Below the pieces are notes generated by a model. It worked only from the letters and a program-made list of their open reading frames with translations. It did not search any database and was not told the DNA's origin. From Flavobacterium sp. (GTDB lineage Bacteria > Bacteroidota > Bacteroidia > Flavobacteriales > Flavobacteriaceae): a DNA stretch of 64,000 bases. The stretch is taken from the NCBI GenBank assembly GCA_030591585.1, contig JAUVAS010000003.1:1-64000 (forward strand), in the 5' to 3' direction. The position numbers and the translations under genes were made by a program. Below, in pieces: positions 39,253 through 49,245 of the stretch; positions within the stretch are counted from its first letter, which is position 1; each line of letters opens with the position of its first letter.

Positions 39253-39783
39253 ATGACTACTGTAGAATTACATTTTTTTGAAAACAAGAATCTTCTATTC
39301 AGTGAACCTCAGAAGAGTTTCCTAAACGAAATATCAAAAAAGATTCAATTACAAATTAACTCTGACGAATTTAGAACTAAAGTGTTGAATTTTAAATATA
39401 AAAAAGGTCGGCATTATCATCAGGACTTTAAACTCAATAAAGGAAAAACAAGAAATCAAATATTTGATATTTTCATGTCTGGAAAAGATCCTTATGATGA
39501 TACGGATAAGGTGCTAAATATTCATATAAAACCTTATATTAAGAAAATTAAAGTCCACGCAACAACTTATAAAAATGTTCGGTCTGTTTTTTTAAACACC
39601 CTATATTTGGATTATTGCATGAAAAATACAAAAACTGGCAATTCTAAAATGGCTGGAACACTCATCCACGAATACATACACATTATGGGGTTTTCTCATT
39701 ATACTAACAAGGCTAAGAAAAAAGATATGCCTACAGTTCCATGGGGTATAGGAAATATAATCAAGAAACTAATTGCTGGTTAA
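39253..39783 (+). CDS. Metzincin-motif zinc metalloprotease-like protein
   Basis: MAGTLIHEYIHIMGFSH = HExxHxxGxxH. Confidence 0.65.
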   Translation: MTTVELHFFENKNLLFSEPQKSFLNEISKKIQLQINSDEFRTKVLNFKYKKGRHYHQDFKLNKGKTRNQIFDIFMSGKDPYDDTDKVLNIHIKPYIKKIKVHATTYKNVRSVFLNTLYLDYCMKNTKTGNSKMAGTLIHEYIHIMGFSHYTNKAKKKDMPTVPWGIGNIIKKLIAG

Positions 39784-39890
39784 TAGAAAGAACAGAGAGA
39801 GACTACTTTCTCTTTTCTATTATAGAGGTTCTAGGGTCGTCATCTGCCGGAGAGTCATTTAACCTTAAAAAACTATTTGTAATGATGCCT

Positions 39891-41018
39891 TTATAAGGTT
39901 TGGGAATCTGTGATATTGTTTTCAAGAAACCTTTTTGGGTTTCTCTCAGCTATTAACCAAAACTCTTCATCATTTAAGTACCCTCTAACATCTAACCCAA
40001 ATCTTCTTTCAGAATAGTCTTTCTGAAGCATATAAAAATCAGAACCAAATAATATTCTGTTTTGTACTTGAGGTGTTTTTAATAAATTTCTTAAAAGCGG
40101 ATACAGTTTATTATCATAAACAGTAAAAGAAATGTCAGCATAAACATTATCGTATTTAACAATCATTTTTCTAATCAGTGAATACCAATTTCTTTCTTCC
40201 TTAAAATTTTCATCCGAAATATCCAAATAATTATTCCACTCTTCATTTCCTCCAAAGTGCGCTATATTTATTTTAAGCTGCGGAAATTTTTCTAACACAA
40301 ATTTATAATTGTCAGGGTGATTGAGGTATTTAGCAAAATCATAACTCTTGCTAGAATCTTTTTCATTATAAAAGCTAAACCTTTGCCTTGCTTTTTTAAT
40401 CATTTCATCTGTAGGTCTATAACGGAAATGGTTTTTATTTTTAGGTATACAATGTGTAGTAATTGGAATCTGATTTTCCTGAGCATACCGATAGACCTTA
40501 TCTAGTCTAGGGTCATCTGGGAAAAAACCCAATGCTGGATATAGTTTAATACCGGAAAAATTATGTTCTTCAATATGGTTTTTTACAATCTCAAAAACAT
40601 TTTCCCTTCTAGGGTCAGCACATACAAAAGGAAGGAAAACATCTAACCCTTTGTCCTTATACTTTTTCTTTAAAAAGGAAATATCTTCCAGTTGCTGCAA
40701 GTAATTCTTTTTAGCTTTACCAGCATTCATATAATCAAAATCTATTGTCAAAGGACAAAATTTTGCAGTCTTAGGATAATAACCTCTAAGTTCATTGAAT
40801 ATAGCATTTTGATCCTCCTTAATTGCGCTATATACAAAACCAGCCAATGAAGGAGCAAACCTCTTTACAATATTAAATAATCGTTTTGCAAGCCATTTTT
40901 TTCTAATCAAGGTAGTCGGTAAATACCATCCAATGAAATTCTTTGGCAAATAATCAATAGTAAAAACGTGGCAGTGAATATTATGTATATTGTATTCTAA
41001 TTTCTCTTTGGAATCCAT
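39891..41018 (-). CDS. Amidohydrolase-family (TIM-barrel metal hydrolase) protein
   Basis: NIHCHVF, GIKLYPALGFFP, PITTHCIP, KINIAHFGG, RILFGSDFY. Confidence 0.75.
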   Translation of the reverse strand: MDSKEKLEYNIHNIHCHVFTIDYLPKNFIGWYLPTTLIRKKWLAKRLFNIVKRFAPSLAGFVYSAIKEDQNAIFNELRGYYPKTAKFCPLTIDFDYMNAGKAKKNYLQQLEDISFLKKKYKDKGLDVFLPFVCADPRRENVFEIVKNHIEEHNFSGIKLYPALGFFPDDPRLDKVYRYAQENQIPITTHCIPKNKNHFRYRPTDEMIKKARQRFSFYNEKDSSKSYDFAKYLNHPDNYKFVLEKFPQLKINIAHFGGNEEWNNYLDISDENFKEERNWYSLIRKMIVKYDNVYADISFTVYDNKLYPLLRNLLKTPQVQNRILFGSDFYMLQKDYSERRFGLDVRGYLNDEEFWLIAERNPKRFLENNITDSQTL

Positions 41019-41023
41019 TTTAT

Positions 41024-42148
41024 TTAAGAATTAAATTGTCTTAATTTTTCTTTTAAAAAATCCTCAGTTGAATCAATTTTCATTTCAACCCAGATGGGAT
41101 AGTGATCAGACATTTGCCGGGTACGCCAATCTTTCTTATAATAAGTTTGCTTATTTGCATATGGAGGATCTCCATCTGCAATTCTTAACTGCTCTAATAT
41201 ATTTATATATGCTTGATAGGCAGGGTCATTAATTTGATCATCTCTAAAGACTGTTTCAAACATATTAAAAACACCTGCCTTATTTGTTGTTTCAAGTGCT
41301 GGAAACAGACTTTTATTGTAAAAGAAGATATGGTCGTAAATGTTATTTGAAGCTGCCGTTGTTGTATCCTGATCAATCAATTGTTCAACTTCAATAAAAT
41401 GATTATCCTTCAGTATTTGAAATGCTTCTGAATTATTCCTGTAAAGGTTCATATCTCCTAGAATAATAACATTATCTGACCAGAGCCTAATATTTGAGCT
41501 ACGGCTAAGACGTCTTTTCAATAAATCCATAAGAAATTTAATTTCGCTTTTTCGAATCTCCTTATCATCTTTTTTATTCCCAGGTTGCAGGTGAAGGGTA
41601 ATGAGTGAGAATTTTTTCCACTCAGCAGTAAAGCCTGTTAAATATGGAATTCTATTGAATTGTTTTAGATTGTGATCTTCACTAATCTTATGATGCAGAA
41701 TAATTTCTCCCGCTTGTCCTGAAAAGTTGCAACGCCTAGTATCATAAATAACTAAGGATCGTTCACTATTTGCCCCCTTATGATCACTAACGTCATTATA
41801 TAGGTATGACCAGTCTGAACCTAAAATTCTAAGTAATATTTTCAGTGGCTTCAAGTTTGCCCGACACTCTTGTATTGAAACAAGATCAAATTTTGAAATA
41901 ATCTCCGCGAGATAAAAATAGGGTTCACAGACTCTGTGTTTATAAGACCCAAAATCTTTAAGATTCCAACTGCAAAGCAAAAGGTTAGAATCCGTTTTTT
42001 TCTCTGGGATAGTCTTAAGTGCTTCTCTAAGAGCCAAAATATTTTCAATTGTCCTTCCTTTTTCATTATTGGTCATATTTGGAAAAATAAGGGAATAATT
42101 CTGCTTTTTGTCATCAGAAATATGACGAAGATCGTTGTACCAAGGCAT
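41024..42148 (-). CDS. Endonuclease/exonuclease/phosphatase family protein
   Basis: LLLCSWNLKDFGS, VSIQECRA, VIILGDMNLYRNN, MSDHYPIWVEM. Confidence 0.8.
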   Translation of the reverse strand: MPWYNDLRHISDDKKQNYSLIFPNMTNNEKGRTIENILALREALKTIPEKKTDSNLLLCSWNLKDFGSYKHRVCEPYFYLAEIISKFDLVSIQECRANLKPLKILLRILGSDWSYLYNDVSDHKGANSERSLVIYDTRRCNFSGQAGEIILHHKISEDHNLKQFNRIPYLTGFTAEWKKFSLITLHLQPGNKKDDKEIRKSEIKFLMDLLKRRLSRSSNIRLWSDNVIILGDMNLYRNNSEAFQILKDNHFIEVEQLIDQDTTTAASNNIYDHIFFYNKSLFPALETTNKAGVFNMFETVFRDDQINDPAYQAYINILEQLRIADGDPPYANKQTYYKKDWRTRQMSDHYPIWVEMKIDSTEDFLKEKLRQFNS

Positions 42149-42199
42149 AATAAATAGTTTTAAAACTGAATTCTAAAGTTAGAATTTAATTTTTATTTA

Positions 42200-42242
42200 G
42201 TAAAGGGAAAAAACCTATTTTTAAATAGGGTTTTTCCCTTTA
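42200..42242. terminator. Long hairpin AAAGGGAAAAAACCTATTT..AAATAGGGTTTTTCCCTTT
   Basis: 19-bp arms with one mismatch. Confidence 0.55.
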
Positions 42243-42400
42243 TCATATTGGCATACAATTCATTAATGTTTATTTAATATCACTCTAGGAGTTCTAGGGT
42301 CTCCCTAGCAGGAACGCATTATTTAAAAAAAGCTTGTGATTGTCATAATGCAACCCTGCCTTGACAAATATCTGTCAACTTGATACAATGATAATGAAAT

Positions 42401-42457
42401 GAATATTAAGGTTACTTTTTTGTACACCTCTTGTATGAAAAAGTAACCTTAATATTC
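42401..42457 (+). promoter_or_regulatory. Perfect 20-bp inverted repeat immediately upstream of a start codon
   Basis: GAATATTAAGGTTACTTTTT (42401-42420) and AAAAAGTAACCTTAATATTC (42438-42457); ATG at 42463. Confidence 0.8.
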
Positions 42458-42462
42458 TAAAA

Positions 42463-42942
42463 ATGAAAAAAAGATTTTCAGATGAACTTGCATTTTACTC
42501 AGTTTTTGAACATTTAATTTTAAATAAATTTTTATACTATCAGAATTATATTGAAAATAAAAATGATACTATAAGTTCAATAATTAAATTTTACCCTTGG
42601 AGTAATTCATTAAAAGAAAAAAATATAGAAATTAATCTTGGTGTTGGTTCGATAGATAAAAAAAGCGATAATTCTCAGTTCTATTTAAAAGGGGATAATA
42701 TCGTCATTGCTCATATGTTTTTTTGGCTAGAAAATCAAGGTTTTGAAGATCAATTGTCAGTATGTGTATTTGCTAACAATATGTATGGGATTTCATTTGT
42801 TATAAAAAAATATTGTCATCTTTCTGCTAAAATGGTTCATTACATTATTGAAGGGAATAAGTTTATTCCTCTTTTACATTTCAAAAAAATAATTACAGAA
42901 CTTGATAGGGTTTTTAATGTTTTAGAAACAAAATTCAAATAA
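42463..42942 (+). CDS. Hypothetical protein
   Basis: 159-aa ORF followed by hairpin terminator. Confidence 0.55.
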   Translation: MKKRFSDELAFYSVFEHLILNKFLYYQNYIENKNDTISSIIKFYPWSNSLKEKNIEINLGVGSIDKKSDNSQFYLKGDNIVIAHMFFWLENQGFEDQLSVCVFANNMYGISFVIKKYCHLSAKMVHYIIEGNKFIPLLHFKKIITELDRVFNVLETKFK

Positions 42943-42951
42943 TATTCTAAG

Positions 42952-42981
42952 AATGCTTATTTAAATAAGCATTCTTTTTTA
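42952..42981 (+). terminator. Terminator GAATGCTTATTTAAATAAGCATTCTTTTTT
   Basis: Perfect stem + T-run. Confidence 0.8.
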
Positions 42982-43105
42982 TAATTATTTTTTTATATCT
43001 TTATGCCTCTCCCCTCAAAGCAAAAATATTTTTTGTTTTTCCCTGTTTTAAAATATTATGACACCCTAAATTAAATTTTAAATTAGTGTAAATAACGAGA
43101 TTTTA

Positions 43106-45154
43106 ATGAAAATTAATAATAACTACATTCACGAAAATGAAATAATCAGTAATAATGAATTTTATCTGCAATTAAATGATTTGTTTTTGAAATTTTTAGA
43201 TGACTTCCCTGATTATATTGAATCTAATGAAGAATTCACAAATGGAGATTTTTTATATAAAGATAATGAAGAGTTAATAAAGCAATACTTAAGTAAATAT
43301 ATATACTTCAATAAATTATTGGATTATGATTATTATAATGAACTCTTATCAAAAATTTTTAATTTATCAGATCTTCCTAGAAATTTAATCTCAGAAAACG
43401 AAATTGACTTATTAAGGTTAATGTTTGGAGATGAAAAAAATGATGTTTCTGTTATACTTGGGAAAGTTGGATGGGGCAAGACTACATTAGTAAAATATGT
43501 GTTAAAATTTCTTCTTAAATATAAAAAAAAAGAATGTAAATTTATTCCAATTCATCTTGATTTTAACTTATATGTAAATAAATTAAACTCAGAAAACGAT
43601 AGAGTAAAATCTGTCAAATTGCTTTATAAATTATTAAGAAAAAAAGTTCTAAAAATAAATTCCAATACTCTTCATGTTGATAATGAAAATTATTGGACAT
43701 TTCTTAAATCTTTAGAAGATTTTTCTGAGTATAAACAAGAAGAGGCAACTCTTCTGAAAATCTATAAAGAAGATAAAATTGAGTACTTTAAATTAAGATC
43801 CAAATTGCTTAAAAAGAATAACGCAATTCTTTACTCTTTAAAGTATTTAAAACAGGAATATAATAGCAAAATTATTATTTTTATTGATAATATTGACCCA
43901 GTTAATGATATCCCGACTCAGGCAATATTAGTTGAATTATACAAAATTGTTAAGGTTTACAAAATTAAAGCAATTGTTTCATTTAGACCTAATACATACT
44001 CAGAAATTGAAAATAAAAAGGAAGGTGTATTTGATACTTTTACACCAAAGTCTATTACGCTTTGCAAGCCTAGAGCAAAATATATTTTCAAATCAAAATT
44101 GAAATATTTAAAAAAAAATGAAAAAGATGGAAAACTTCAAATCCTTTTTGGAAATAGAATTCTTAAATCAGAATCTACATTTGAACTGTTAGAATCATAC
44201 CTAATACTTTTGAAGAATAAACATGTCAGTAATTTTTTAGATAATATTTGTAGTGGAAATTTACGGGTATGGAGTAAAACTTTAAAAATTTTTTTTAGTT
44301 CTGGTTATTTGAAAGAACATAGATTATATTCAAATTATTTAAAATATAAGCTCCCAAAAGAAGAATATAAAGAATATTATAACCCTGAATGGATAGCGTT
44401 TTCATCAATTATTACTTCAAATCATACAATGTTTTTTCCATCATACGAGGGTGATAGGAGAAAAGATTTAATAATTAATCTATTTAACAACAAAACTTTT
44501 TCTTTTAACACTTCTATAATTAGACTAAACATTCTTCAGTTTTTTAACCATGAAGCATCAGAAATAAATACTCTTAAGAGGATTTATATGGAAGTATTTA
44601 AATGTTATAGTGAACAAGAAGATATTGAATATTCAATTAACTATGCTGTAAGGATATTGATTAATGCGGGGCTTATTAGCTCAAATAGAGTTTATAAAGT
44701 TGATGCTGATGAATCAATTAATTATATCCGTGATTTGAAAATTGAAGAAAGTGGACAGTATTATTTATCAGTATTAATAGTCCATTTAGATTATTTAAAA
44801 TTTATGAAGGATGATGTTCATATGCCAGAGGAATATTTAGATGAAATTTATGGTTCAAAAAAATCAAGATCAAATAAAAGAACTTTTTTAGATATAATTA
44901 AATTCCTCTCATTTTTAACTAAAACAGAATTTGAATTAATTGATGAATTAGATATTAAGTCGTTGAAACTATATATAAAATATTTCTCAATTGGGAGTGA
45001 ATTTATATTATTTACAAGTTTTATTCTAAATAGGTTATCAAAACTTCCTTTGTATAAAAATGAATTATCTTCTTCAAAAAAAATAAATAAAGAAGTATTA
45101 TTTCTCAAAAAATATATAAACGATTGTAAAAACAAAATTCAAAACAAGTTATGA
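43106..45154 (+). CDS. P-loop ATPase (STAND/KAP-like), 682 aa
   Basis: VILGKVGWGKTTLVKYVL; SKIIIFIDNIDPVND. Confidence 0.65.
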   Translation: MKINNNYIHENEIISNNEFYLQLNDLFLKFLDDFPDYIESNEEFTNGDFLYKDNEELIKQYLSKYIYFNKLLDYDYYNELLSKIFNLSDLPRNLISENEIDLLRLMFGDEKNDVSVILGKVGWGKTTLVKYVLKFLLKYKKKECKFIPIHLDFNLYVNKLNSENDRVKSVKLLYKLLRKKVLKINSNTLHVDNENYWTFLKSLEDFSEYKQEEATLLKIYKEDKIEYFKLRSKLLKKNNAILYSLKYLKQEYNSKIIIFIDNIDPVNDIPTQAILVELYKIVKVYKIKAIVSFRPNTYSEIENKKEGVFDTFTPKSITLCKPRAKYIFKSKLKYLKKNEKDGKLQILFGNRILKSESTFELLESYLILLKNKHVSNFLDNICSGNLRVWSKTLKIFFSSGYLKEHRLYSNYLKYKLPKEEYKEYYNPEWIAFSSIITSNHTMFFPSYEGDRRKDLIINLFNNKTFSFNTSIIRLNILQFFNHEASEINTLKRIYMEVFKCYSEQEDIEYSINYAVRILINAGLISSNRVYKVDADESINYIRDLKIEESGQYYLSVLIVHLDYLKFMKDDVHMPEEYLDEIYGSKKSRSNKRTFLDIIKFLSFLTKTEFELIDELDIKSLKLYIKYFSIGSEFILFTSFILNRLSKLPLYKNELSSSKKINKEVLFLKKYINDCKNKIQNKL

Positions 45155-45666
45155 AAAAATATATATTTGGATTAATCGGTATTTTAGTCATATTATTATT
45201 TATACCCCTTGTTTGGAAATATGAAGAACAAGTTATTTTTGATTGGCCGAACTTTACTGAAGAATATTATAAATCTTGGTTTGGGTTGATACAAATAATA
45301 TTAGGGTTTTCATTTTTTACTTTATTATATGAACATTTAAATAAGAAGAAAAATCATAATCGAATATTTTCTATTAAAAAAAGGATTGAAAATAAAACAG
45401 ATATTTTCTCTCAAGAGGATATATTAGATTCAGAATTTGAAAAAAACCTTAGAGAATTAGACGAATTGTTAATCATTTTTAATGACTCAGTAAATCAAGT
45501 TGAGCTTAGTGATGACAAATTAATTCTTTTCTTTGAATTTACTAAAGAGCTTAAGATTATGAATAGAAATTTAGTTCAAAACCTTAATAACAATGACGCT
45601 AGATTAATCTCTATTAATGACATTCAAAAACTAATAAAAGAATCTTCTGCAATTAAACAGGATTGA
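45151..45666 (+). CDS. Small membrane protein, overlaps the ATPase stop
   Basis: Two N-terminal TM helices then a cytoplasmic helical domain; ATGA overlap. Confidence 0.6.
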   Translation: MKKYIFGLIGILVILLFIPLVWKYEEQVIFDWPNFTEEYYKSWFGLIQIILGFSFFTLLYEHLNKKKNHNRIFSIKKRIENKTDIFSQEDILDSEFEKNLRELDELLIIFNDSVNQVELSDDKLILFFEFTKELKIMNRNLVQNLNNNDARLISINDIQKLIKESSAIKQD

Positions 45667-46202
45667 TAACCACAAACAAGTATTAGAGTTAACTTCTATA
45701 CTTTGATCTGTATTTCTTTCAAAGACAATGGTTTATAATAATTTAACTCCATAATTCTAATAAACAGAATCTATTAACTGCATGTTATATTAATCAACTT
45801 TATATATTTATTTATAAAAGAATTAATGACATTTCGTTCTATTTGTGAAATTATATACGACCAATAACTGATTACTTAAAAGGAATAATATAAAAACAGT
45901 TACTGTTCTTAACCTTTACTTTTTTAATCGGAATTTTGTTAATAGGGAATGTAACGGGAACTCACTTTGAAAGATCACTTTTGACCTGAGGACTGAACAT
46001 TTCAAAAGCAATCTTGGCACTCTTTATTTTTTATACTTTTTTGTATCTTTGAGAAAATAATCTTTTTTACTCCCCCTTTATAAGAAATAACTGTGTGTGT
46101 ATTCCCAATTCGTAATACGCTTCTTTTTTTTATTTAACAGATGAAAAAGAATGTTATCACATAATATTAGCTGATTAAGAAGTGCTGAGTTGGCAAATAA
46201 GT

Positions 46203-46246
46203 GAAAAAGCTATATAATTTTGCTTCTCAGTTAGCTTTTTTTAGAG
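46203..46246 (+). terminator. Orphan terminator-like hairpin AAAAAGCTA..TAGCTTTTTTT
   Basis: 9-bp arms then T-run, with no annotated gene upstream on this strand since 45666. Confidence 0.5.
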
Positions 46247-46358
46247 GTATAAGAAAAACGTTCTACGACAAAGACATGTATAAGTTCATTGCTCCTGATT
46301 TCCTTTGGCTAGACAAGTCTGTTAATTAATTCTATATTAACAAAATTTCAATTAAAAA

Positions 46359-49232
46359 ATGGAAGAAAAAATCCTTAAAATATTTGACACTAACACTGAG
46401 GCTATTGCTACTAATAGGGGGTTTTACTATCAATATTTATCTGTGTTGAAAAAGTGGATTGAAAATTATATTAATGAGGAAGACATTGAAACCTTTACAG
46501 AAGTTGATAATGATATCAAAGAAGTTGGCGAGAACTTAATATTCACCCAAATTAAATGCTATACATCTTCTTTTAGCTTGAATTCCCCTGAAATTAAAAA
46601 AGCAATTTTTGATTTTTTTATACTCTATTTGAAGTATCGTACAGTAAATGACAAAATCACATTCTGTTTCTCAACAAATTCAAGTATTGCTACAAGAGAA
46701 AAATTATTATCGAAATGGGTTAATGATTTGGAACTTAATGAAAGAGAACTACTGTCAATTTGTTCTAAAAAAATAAAAGAAATATTAATTAATGGAATTA
46801 ATAGAAGAAAAAATAAAAAATTACAAAATAATATTACAAAAATTAATAAAAATGAAATTAAAGAAATCAGTGAAACCTTTAAAAAATATATAAAAAAAAC
46901 AGATATCCAATCGTTTGTAAAAAGCATCAATTGGGAATTCAATAATGCTTCTCCTGAGGATTCTATAATTACAATTAGAAATAAAATCAGAATTTTACTA
47001 AAGCATCCAAAATTTGACAATAAGCCTACCTCTTTACTTTTTGGTGTATTATTATCAGAAATATATAAGAACTCTCAAAATAAGGATAAAAAAGATCGTT
47101 GCTTAAGTAAGCAAACAATATTAAAAATATTAGAACATACTGATGAAGAATTAAAAGGATATGTTGACAACAAATTTATCAAATTGTTACGGATTGATGT
47201 TGAGATTTTAATAACTGAAGTTGAACAAATAAAAGAACAAATAGAAGGGCAGGGTCTAGATATAAAATCCTTAAAAAACAAATACAGTCAATTTTCACAA
47301 AAGGAATATGCCAAAAACCTAACCTTACTTCCAGATTTATATACTATTGATTTTTGTGGATGGGAAGGGTTTTTAAATCAAACTAATTCAATTTTAAAAG
47401 AAAAAAAAATCGTTTCAATATATTCAGAAGGTGGAATGGGTAAAACCTCTTTTGCTAAAAAATATTTAAAGATTTTCACAGGATATGATCATATTATTTG
47501 GATAAATGCAGAACACTCCATTGACTCTTCTTTTACATCTGATGATTTACTACAAAGGAACTTAGGGATTGAATTTTCAACAAATGATGACATAGGTAAA
47601 AGATTTAATTATTTATTGAATGAATTAGGAAAAGTTAGTGGGGAAAATTTATTAATTGTTGATATCCAAGAATCTGAAGACGAAATAATATCATTAAAAT
47701 TAATATCATCAATACCAAATTGGGAGAAATTAATACTTACAAGAAGTCATTTAAAAATAATCCCATCCTTAAAATTGCCCAAAATAAGTTTTGACAATGC
47801 TAAAGAAATATATTTATCATTTTGTAGTAAGGAAATTATTGAAGATAGTCTTTTTAAAGATTTTTTTAATTACATCGATTATAATGTATTGGTCATAGAA
47901 CTAACAGCAAAAACAATAGAAAATAGTTTTGATTTAACTTTAGAAAAAATATTTTATTCTATTAAAGATCAAAGCATTGATGACAATAATTTTAATATCG
48001 ACATTGAAATTAGAGGTGAAGATAAATCTATTAAAATTTTTAATTTTTTAATTAAAAAATTTGGTGTTAATAATCTTATTCCTATCGAAAAAATTTATTT
48101 CAATTTTTTAACACTTTTACCATCAAATAATATTTTAATTGAAGATTTAATTTTGATTAATGGTACTGAGCTTTACAATGAAAATAAAATAACCATAATT
48201 AATATAATTAATTCTTTAGATAAAAAGGGACTTATAGAATTCTCGTCAGATAGAAAAAGAATAAATATTCACAAAATTGTTCGGGAAGTTACTATTTACA
48301 GTGAAAGAAAAGAATTAAACCCATTCTCATCAAGTATGCTTTATATAACATGGTTAACACATCGAATTGAAGAAGGTTATAATAGCCCGAATAAATCCTT
48401 TCGATTTTTAAAGTATGCTGAATCTATTTTAAACTCAGTAAAGGAAAAGTATAGAAAAAGCTTATATCAGCCATTATTGTTATTAGAGAATGAGCTTTTA
48501 TATTCAAATAGATTTTATATAAAAACAACAAATGAGCTTAATAAATCAATTGATTTAGTCAAGAGAGCTAAAATGTTTTCAGGGCTAGACACAAGGAGTC
48601 TTGCAGTAATGTATAGTAACCTTGGTCTAGCCTACGCTGATAATTATAACAATGAAAAAGCTATTAATTATTTTGAAAAAGCTTTAAATATTTTTAAGAA
48701 AAACGAAAATAATTGCTTAAATCTAATAATTATAGTATTAAATAATATTTCTTTAGTCTACTTGAATAACGGTGATTTAAAAGGATCAATGATGAATTTT
48801 AAAAAGGTCCAAAGTATTAGAAAAAAATATTCTCTCTATGATGACCAACAATTAGGAATTGAGCATAGAATACTTGCTAAATCATATAGAATTGAAGGTA
48901 ATTATGAAAAAGCAATAGAATTGTTAAATGAAGGCATTCAATTACATAAATCAATTAATCCTTTAAAAAGAAATGATTTTTACTTAGCAGCTTACTATAG
49001 TGAATTATCTAATTTATGCCTTTTAATAGAAAATATTGAAGACGCCATTTATAATCAAGAATTAGGAATTAAAATATTGGAAGAAATGGACTTACAAAAG
49101 AGTGAATATATTTTTTTTATGTACCAAATCATATTAAAATTATATCAATTCAGAGGGTTAAAAGACAAAGAGAAGAAAGTATTTAGTAAAATTAATTCAT
49201 TTAAAAATATTTATCATATAGAAAATATTTGA
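46359..49232 (+). CDS. Cap4/DUF4297-like nuclease - NB-ARC/STAND - TPR protein (Avs-like architecture)
   Basis: N-term GFYYQYLSVLKKWIENYI...ETFTEVDNDIK..LIFTQIKCY; VSIYSEGGMGKTSFAKKYLKIF...IIWINAEHS; C-terminal TPRs (LGLAYADNYNNEKAINYFEKAL). Confidence 0.7.
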   Translation: MEEKILKIFDTNTEAIATNRGFYYQYLSVLKKWIENYINEEDIETFTEVDNDIKEVGENLIFTQIKCYTSSFSLNSPEIKKAIFDFFILYLKYRTVNDKITFCFSTNSSIATREKLLSKWVNDLELNERELLSICSKKIKEILINGINRRKNKKLQNNITKINKNEIKEISETFKKYIKKTDIQSFVKSINWEFNNASPEDSIITIRNKIRILLKHPKFDNKPTSLLFGVLLSEIYKNSQNKDKKDRCLSKQTILKILEHTDEELKGYVDNKFIKLLRIDVEILITEVEQIKEQIEGQGLDIKSLKNKYSQFSQKEYAKNLTLLPDLYTIDFCGWEGFLNQTNSILKEKKIVSIYSEGGMGKTSFAKKYLKIFTGYDHIIWINAEHSIDSSFTSDDLLQRNLGIEFSTNDDIGKRFNYLLNELGKVSGENLLIVDIQESEDEIISLKLISSIPNWEKLILTRSHLKIIPSLKLPKISFDNAKEIYLSFCSKEIIEDSLFKDFFNYIDYNVLVIELTAKTIENSFDLTLEKIFYSIKDQSIDDNNFNIDIEIRGEDKSIKIFNFLIKKFGVNNLIPIEKIYFNFLTLLPSNNILIEDLILINGTELYNENKITIINIINSLDKKGLIEFSSDRKRINIHKIVREVTIYSERKELNPFSSSMLYITWLTHRIEEGYNSPNKSFRFLKYAESILNSVKEKYRKSLYQPLLLLENELLYSNRFYIKTTNELNKSIDLVKRAKMFSGLDTRSLAVMYSNLGLAYADNYNNEKAINYFEKALNIFKKNENNCLNLIIIVLNNISLVYLNNGDLKGSMMNFKKVQSIRKKYSLYDDQQLGIEHRILAKSYRIEGNYEKAIELLNEGIQLHKSINPLKRNDFYLAAYYSELSNLCLLIENIEDAIYNQELGIKILEEMDLQKSEYIFFMYQIILKLYQFRGLKDKEKKVFSKINSFKNIYHIENI

Positions 49233-49245
49233 AAGCAGTTTAATA

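Noticed and set aside
44848-45135. Antisense ORF inside the P-loop ATPase gene
   Set aside because: Low-complexity antisense translation of an AT-rich gene; no motif or context.
46625-47020. Antisense 131-aa ORF in the STAND gene
   Set aside because: Hydrophobic translation typical of antisense AT-rich DNA; overlaps a well-supported CDS.
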